A DNA stretch of 64,000 bases, taken from positions 1 to 64,000 of the forward strand of contig SRZB01000007.1 in NCBI GenBank assembly GCA_004793585.1. The letters run 5' to 3'. Below are positions 59,491 through 64,000 of this stretch, one piece after another; positions within the stretch are counted from its first letter, which is position 1; every line of letters begins with the position of its first letter. The stretch comes from Hominisplanchenecus murintestinalis. GTDB taxonomy: Bacteria; Bacillota; Clostridia; Lachnospirales; Lachnospiraceae. A program made the position numbers and the translations under genes. The notes below the pieces were generated by a model that was not told the DNA's origin, did not search any database, and saw nothing but the letters and a program-made list of their open reading frames with translations.

Positions 59491-59876
59491 AGATCTTCCC
59501 CCTTTTTTGCCGCTGCCTGTAACCCCAGGCCGCTTCGCTTTTTTCACCGCCATTATAGCCTCAGATTTTCCATTTGCAAAGTAAAATCGTCCGACAAAAA
59601 CAGCCTGAAAACCTCGGTTTTTCGGGTATTTTCTCCCATGAACCCCATCGAAACAGGAAGATTCATGTTCTACTTTAAGAGGGTAAGAAACCTCTGCTTC
59701 TTATGAAGCCGCATGGTTTGCGGACAAAAATCGTTCTTCAAACTCTGCCGCCTGAACAGGTCCGCGCACTGTCTGTCGAAATTTCTTATGTTCATAAATA
59801 TTCTTAAGTCCGCCTGCAAAGATATAAAATAAGATAGAGACGGGTAAATCTACACGATTTTACCCGCCTCCGTAAA
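59491..59876. other. Intergenic region with terminator and a possible gene remnant
   Basis: The 386 bases hold the murA terminator (59839-59868) and, on the minus strand, a 46-codon open stretch ending at 59701 (ILFYIFAGGLKNIYEHKKF, then RQTVRGPVQAAEFEERFL). It lacks a start and binding site. The composition looks protein-like, but I cannot name it. Between 59580 and 59700 several small hairpins occur. Confidence 0.35.
59839..59868 (-). terminator. Terminator of murA
   Basis: GACGGGTAAATC (59839-59850) pairs with GATTTTACCCGCC (59856-59868) with one bulge; on the minus strand it is followed by TCTATCTTATTTT. It begins eight bases after the murA stop. Confidence 0.65.
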
Positions 59877-61169
59877 TTATACTACTTTGAATTTAAATTT
59901 CTGAATTTCTTTCTCGCTGGTTACTTTTTCAATCTCCGCCCCAAGCCCTCGCAGCTTGGCATCAAAATTCTCATATCCCCGCTGAATATACACGATATCG
60001 TCTACAATCGTAATCCCTTCTGCCGCCAGACCTGCAATCACAAGCGCGGCTCCTGCTCTCAAATCCGGCGCACTTACCTGTGCCCCTGTGAGCTTATCTA
60101 CTCCTGTAATAATTGCTGTATTCCCCTCAACTTTTACCATACCTCCCATCCGGACAAGTTCGGCAACATATTTAAAACGGTTTTCGAAAATACTCTCCGT
60201 CACAATACTTGTTCCCGATGCCAGAGAAAGCGCCACGCCAATCTGCGGCTGCATATCCGTGGGATATCCGGGGTAAGGCTGCGTCTTTACATGTGTATTC
60301 AGCAAACGTTTCGACGCCACTACCCGGACTGCATCATCAAATTCCTCTACTTCACACCCAATCTCTTCCAGCTTCGCCGTAGTGGCTTCTAAATGCTTTG
60401 GTATCACGTTCTTCACCATCACATCACCCTTTGTTGCTGCCGCTGCAAACATAAAGGTTCCTGCTTCTATCTGATCCGGAATAATCGAATATTCCGTCTT
60501 GTGAAGCTTCTCAACGCCCCGGATACGGATGACATCTGTTCCCGCACCTTTGATATTCGCTCCCATGCTGTTCAGGAAGTTTGCCACATCTACCACGTGA
60601 GGCTCCCTTGCCGCATTTTCAATAATCGTACGTCCTTCCGCCATAGACGCCGCCATCATGATATTGATGGTTGCCCCTACGGAAACAGTATCCAGGAATA
60701 TATGGCTGCCTTGCAGCTTCTCAGCCTGCGCCACAATCGAACCATTCTGAATACGTACTTCCGCTCCAAGAGCCTTAAATCCTTTCAGATGCAGGTCAAT
60801 CGGCCTGCTGCCAATATTGCACCCGCCCGGAAGCGGAACTTCTGCCTTTTTATATTTTCCCAAAAGCGCTCCCAGCAGATAATAAGAAGCCCTGATTTTC
60901 TTTATATATTCATACTCAACGCTTACATCGCCAATCATCGAACCGTTGATAGCCACTTTTCCTTTTTCAATCTTATCTACCCGTGCACCAATTCCGCTGA
61001 TAGCTTCCAGCAGAACCTTAATATCCTGCACCTCCGGAAGATTCTCCAGTATTACCGTCTCGTCTGTCATAATGGCTGCTGCCAAAATCCCCAGCGCTGC
61101 ATTCTTAGCACCGCCAATCTCCACTTCACCGACTAATGGGTTTCCACCCCTTATTATATACTGTTCCAT
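59877..61169 (-). CDS. murA: UDP-N-acetylglucosamine 1-carboxyvinyltransferase
   Basis: First committed step of peptidoglycan synthesis: adds enolpyruvate to UDP-GlcNAc. GGAKNAALGILAA at residues 19-31 includes the catalytic Lys, GGCNIGSRPIDLH carries the fosfomycin-binding Cys near 117, and VSAPDLRAGAALVIAGL near 390 is the late signature. The 430-residue form starts at the ATG at 61169 after TTTGAGGTGTACT; the frame runs on upstream without a site. Confidence 0.96.
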   Translation of the reverse strand: MEQYIIRGGNPLVGEVEIGGAKNAALGILAAAIMTDETVILENLPEVQDIKVLLEAISGIGARVDKIEKGKVAINGSMIGDVSVEYEYIKKIRASYYLLGALLGKYKKAEVPLPGGCNIGSRPIDLHLKGFKALGAEVRIQNGSIVAQAEKLQGSHIFLDTVSVGATINIMMAASMAEGRTIIENAAREPHVVDVANFLNSMGANIKGAGTDVIRIRGVEKLHKTEYSIIPDQIEAGTFMFAAAATKGDVMVKNVIPKHLEATTAKLEEIGCEVEEFDDAVRVVASKRLLNTHVKTQPYPGYPTDMQPQIGVALSLASGTSIVTESIFENRFKYVAELVRMGGMVKVEGNTAIITGVDKLTGAQVSAPDLRAGAALVIAGLAAEGITIVDDIVYIQRGYENFDAKLRGLGAEIEKVTSEKEIQKFKFKVV

Positions 61170-61593
61170 AGTACACCTCAAATTCATACTCGCAACAGCC
61201 CTGCCCATATGATGCCTCTCCCTCCATGCCAATGCAGAAAACCGCTGTCCTTATTTTATACTACCCAAACTTCCCGGAGATTGTTTCCCATATTTATAGT
61301 GTCTCCCCTTACACTTTTTCAGCCATTCCAAATGCCTGCCCTGCAGGTGTCTGATTCATTGCATCCGCCTATATTATATCACATTCTTTACTTTTGTAAA
61401 TAAAAATTAAGAATTTGGTAATGCTCTATAATTTTTTCCAATCAAACCAGGGCTTTTTTGGCGTTTCTCCTACCTCTGTCCCCTCGCCGCCTGTGATAAT
61501 ATCAGTACGCAGCAGTTTGTTTTCAGAGAAAAACACATTTCTTTCAACTGCCCGGCATACCTATAGAACAACAAATATTATAGTTGGTAGCCT
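61170..61593. other. Intergenic region with one possible short minus-strand frame
   Basis: The 424 bases lie between divergent murA and the DUF885 gene. A minus-strand frame (61426-61560, 44 codons, possible GTG start at 61536) encodes a peptide ending GETPKKPWFDWKKL. It has no clear binding site, so it may be a remnant. The rest is AT-rich promoter sequence in which I could not fix a convincing motif. Confidence 0.35.
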
Positions 61594-63351
61594 ATGCTTA
61601 AAGACAAACGTTCTCTTATCCTCAGGCTCCTGCTGATTCCTGCAGCTCTGCTGCTTGTGCTCTCCATCCGTTTTTACAGAGATAACAAGGAGTTCACAGA
61701 CTTTACCGGCGAAATGTTCCGCAGTGAAATCACAGGCAATACCCTGAACCTTCATTACACCCTATCAAACCCGAAATCTTTCGGTATTGAAGATTATCCC
61801 ATTACTTTGGGAGACGCTGCGCCGGATTCTCTTGCCCAGGGAATTTCCACATTGGAAAATTACCGAAATTCCCTGTCCCAAATATCCCGCAAGAGCCTTT
61901 CAGACAAAAACAAACTGACCTACGACATTCTGTCTTCTTATCTGGATATCCAACATCAGGGCAAGGATTACGCACTCTACTCTGAGCCTCTCGGTCCTAC
62001 GATTGGCACACAGGCACAGCTTCCGGTTCTTCTTGCCGAGTACGGTTTCCGAAGCGCGGAAGATGTCAAAGAATATCTAACGCTGATATCCCAGATGGAC
62101 ACCTACTATGCTTCTATCCTGGATTTCGAAAAAGCAAAATCAGAAGCCGGGCTTTTTATGAGCGACCGCGCCGCTGATAATATTATTTCACAATGCAGGG
62201 CTTTTATTGACGCAGATGAAAATTTCCTGCTTCCAATTTTTGATGAAAATATTGAAGCTATGGAATGTTTCTCTAAACCGCAAAAAGACAGTTTAAAAGC
62301 AAAACACAAAAAACTTGTAAAAAACCATGTAATTCCCGCCTACCAGCTCCTGATTAACGGGCTAACCGCGCTGAAAGGTACCGGAAAGAATTCTGGAGGA
62401 CTGGCATATTTTGAACATGGAAAAGAATATTACGAATACCTTGTAAAAGACACTACCGGATGTTATGACTCCATTGCCGAAATCGAAAACCGTATTAAGG
62501 AGCAGCTTTTGGCAGACTTCCGGGAGCTTCAAGAACTTATTGCCGCACACCCTGAAGTATTCAGTTCTTCCGCTGCCGGCAATACCGCCGAGCCGACGGA
62601 TATCCTGAAAGAACTTCAGCAAAAATGTATCGAGGACTTTCCGGCTCCTCCTTCCGTATCCTGTGATGTAAAATACGTACATAAATCACTGGAGGATTTT
62701 TTAAGCCCGGCATTTTACCTCACGCCTCCCGTGGATAACCTTTCTTCTAATGTTATATACATCAACAACATTTCCGGCTATTCTCCGCTGGAACTATACA
62801 CCACCCTCGCCCATGAGGGGTATCCGGGACACCTTTACCAGACCGTTTACTCTGGCAGCGTTCCTTCTAACGAAGTCCGCAGTATCCTGAATTTTGGAGG
62901 CTATGTGGAAGGGTGGGCCACTTATGTAGAAATGTATTCTTACTCAACTGCAAATGTAGACTCTGTCACCGCAGATTTGAACCGTCTCAACCGCTCTATT
63001 ATCCTGGGAATTTCCAGCGCCCTTGATATTGCCATCCACTATCGCGGCTGTACACGTGAACAGGCGGAAGCATATCTTTCAAAAGTAGGTTTTCAGAGCG
63101 CCGCTGCCGCAGATTCTCTCTATGACATGATTATTGAGGCTCCTGCCAATTATCTCAAATATTATGTAGGCTATCTCTGTTTCATGGACTTGCGGGATGC
63201 AGTGAAAGAACAGCAGGGCGAAGATTTCACCCTCAAAGAATTTCATAAAGATGTGCTCGAAATCGGACCTGCGCCTTTTTCCGTCCTGGAACAATATCTC
63301 CTCCAGACATCGGAGACAGAAACTGCTTCTACACAGGAGCCAGTTTCCTGA
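61594..63351 (+). CDS. DUF885-family membrane-anchored metallopeptidase-like protein
   Basis: A 585-residue protein with N-terminal anchor or signal (LILRLLLIPAALLLVLSI). The DUF885 pattern is clear: HEGYPGH (zinc site) near residue 406, EGWATYVEMYSY near 435 with the third ligand, and a late APANYLKYYVGYL. Helical throughout. Probably an extracellular peptidase of the M32-like/DUF885 type. The site ahead of the ATG is weak. Followed by a strong hairpin. Confidence 0.85.
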   Translation: MLKDKRSLILRLLLIPAALLLVLSIRFYRDNKEFTDFTGEMFRSEITGNTLNLHYTLSNPKSFGIEDYPITLGDAAPDSLAQGISTLENYRNSLSQISRKSLSDKNKLTYDILSSYLDIQHQGKDYALYSEPLGPTIGTQAQLPVLLAEYGFRSAEDVKEYLTLISQMDTYYASILDFEKAKSEAGLFMSDRAADNIISQCRAFIDADENFLLPIFDENIEAMECFSKPQKDSLKAKHKKLVKNHVIPAYQLLINGLTALKGTGKNSGGLAYFEHGKEYYEYLVKDTTGCYDSIAEIENRIKEQLLADFRELQELIAAHPEVFSSSAAGNTAEPTDILKELQQKCIEDFPAPPSVSCDVKYVHKSLEDFLSPAFYLTPPVDNLSSNVIYINNISGYSPLELYTTLAHEGYPGHLYQTVYSGSVPSNEVRSILNFGGYVEGWATYVEMYSYSTANVDSVTADLNRLNRSIILGISSALDIAIHYRGCTREQAEAYLSKVGFQSAAAADSLYDMIIEAPANYLKYYVGYLCFMDLRDAVKEQQGEDFTLKEFHKDVLEIGPAPFSVLEQYLLQTSETETASTQEPVS

Positions 63352-63355
63352 TTCT

Positions 63356-63397
63356 CAGCCGCCTCCCCCTTCTTTCCACAGAAGAGGGAGGCGGCTG
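63356..63397. terminator. Hairpin terminator between convergent genes
   Basis: CAGCCGCCTCCC (63356-63367) pairs with GGGAGGCGGCTG (63386-63397). It lies between the DUF885 gene and rubredoxin and could stop both, though U tracts are short. Confidence 0.65.
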
Positions 63398-63402
63398 CCT
63401 GT

Positions 63403-63561
63403 TTATGCTTCTACAAAGACTTCTTTTCCCATTCCGCAGATTGGGCATACCCAATCCTCCGGAATGTCCTCAAAAGCCGTTCCCGGAGCGATTCCGTTAT
63501 CCGGATCGCCTGCCTCCGGATCATACTCATAGCCGCATGGTTCACAAACATACTTTTTCAT
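63403..63561 (-). CDS. Rubredoxin
   Basis: A 52-residue iron protein for one-electron transfer, typical of anaerobes, often serving oxygen or peroxide reductases. The two iron-binding pairs are CEPC (residues 6-9) and CPIC (39-42), with [18 protein letters not shown] and DWVCPICG. The ATG at 63561 lies after an AAAGGAAAGG site. The gene is 35 bases past the beta-CASP nuclease on the same strand. Confidence 0.97.
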   Translation of the reverse strand: MKKYVCEPCGYEYDPEAGDPDNGIAPGTAFEDIPEDWVCPICGMGKEVFVEA

Positions 63562-63596
63562 TTCACTTTACCTTTCCTTTCTTTTTTTTCTATAGC

Positions 63597-64000
63597 TTAA
63601 CGATCCCATTTATCGCAAAGCGCATTAATTTGGTCGGCAAATTTTGCCAAATCTTTATTTGCTCCGCCTTCATTATGGCGGATAACTGTAAGCAGACGCT
63701 GACCGGCTGCCCACAGCCTTGTAAATATTGTGTTTCCTCTGGTTTCCTTAGGAAGCTTCGTCAATACTTTCTTCTTTGCTTTTACCGGCTGTCCTTCTTC
63801 TATGCATTTATTCGCCGCAAGGTCATAGACTGCGCCGCTGTAAGGCGCTTCTGCCTTCATTCCCAGCTCATTTCTAAGACGCTGTGCAAAATGCTCACAC
63901 ACTTTATCTTCGCCATGAACCACAAAAACTTTATCAGGCTTTGTTTTAAATGCCTGAATCCACTCCAATAGACCCTCATTGTCCGCATGTCCGCTTACAC
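63597..64000 (-). CDS. MBL-fold RNA-processing exonuclease, C-terminal part (beta-CASP/RMMBL)
   Basis: The open frame enters at the window edge, so the N-terminal MBL and beta-CASP parts lie outside. SGHADNEGLLEWIQAF followed by VFVVHGEDKVCEHFAQRL is the RMMBL/beta-CASP metal-His and C-terminal motif of RNA-processing or YSH1-like nucleases. After it come about 70 residues of Lys/Arg-rich tail with ALCDKWDR at the end. It probably trims mRNA or tRNA ends. Confidence 0.85.
   Translation of the reverse strand, partial: VSGHADNEGLLEWIQAFKTKPDKVFVVHGEDKVCEHFAQRLRNELGMKAEAPYSGAVYDLAANKCIEEGQPVKAKKKVLTKLPKETRGNTIFTRLWAAGQRLLTVIRHNEGGANKDLAKFADQINALCDKWDR

Overview
The window looks like chromosomal DNA of an anaerobic, spore-forming Clostridia, most likely Lachnospiraceae. 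This rests on gene content: oxygen-sensitive class III ribonucleotide reductase and its radical-SAM activase, rubredoxin, a CotS-type spore coat protein, an M-box riboswitch ahead of mgtE, the rpmG-secE-nusG-rplK-rplA order, and many exported proteins with Ig-like, FnIII or BspA-type leucine-rich C-termini. No rRNA, CRISPR array, prophage or complete insertion sequence was seen. Most genes lie on the minus strand. All assignments come from reading the sequence; no database search was possible.

Layout. 1-770: AT-rich edge with two terminators and an orphan regulated minus-strand promoter, then dinB. 2.0-8.1 kb: flavin reductase, Mn-pyrophosphatase, pyrimidine-nucleoside phosphorylase and the rplA-rplK-nusG-secE-rpmG operon. 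8.1-14.6 kb: a MITE-like repeat, an SGNH hydrolase, a DUF308-type membrane protein, a P-loop kinase, and a two-component system followed by an ABC exporter. 14.6-20.5 kb: NrdG-type activase, a DUF6128-like protein, MBL hydrolase, PepD, RidA, YbaK and tRNA-Lys. 20.6-28.4 kb: a toxin-like 32-residue membrane peptide and a run of secreted-protein genes (M23 peptidase, two paralogues, CAP/SCP protein, Ig-like proteins). 28.4-37.1 kb: ECF S-component, DEAD-box helicase, transglutaminase protein, a YoeB remnant fused to the repeat, mazG, phosphoglucomutase and CotS. 37.1-50.6 kb: cold-shock gene with an attenuated leader, a BspA-type secreted protein, uppP, a large GH20 hexosaminidase, nrdD with a glutaredoxin-like fusion under NrdR-like boxes, hflX, a TPR lipoprotein and a MATE transporter. 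50.6-53.8 kb: M-box, a 27-residue cysteine-rich micropeptide, mgtE and a VanZ protein. 53.75-57.2 kb: an accessory island with a structured tandem-repeat RNA plus a PBECR4-like protein, a YtrA-type regulator with its ABC operon, and a truncated HD hydrolase. 57.2-64 kb: pgi, a membrane protein, murA, a DUF885 peptidase, rubredoxin and the C-terminal end of a beta-CASP nuclease.

Most notable: at 53.78-54.80 kb on the minus strand, a consensus promoter drives two 84-nt direct repeats whose hairpin covaries between copies, then a terminator, then a gene whose product resembles the PBECR4 nuclease family. This is the arrangement of a type III toxin-antitoxin locus (repeat RNA, attenuating terminator, endoribonuclease), but repeat length and protein do not match the ToxN, CptN or TenpN families as I know them. 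Other points of interest are a MITE family with GTAA-starting inverted repeats and 8-bp target duplications (IS66-like), the micropeptide under M-box control, and the attenuator ahead of the cold-shock gene.
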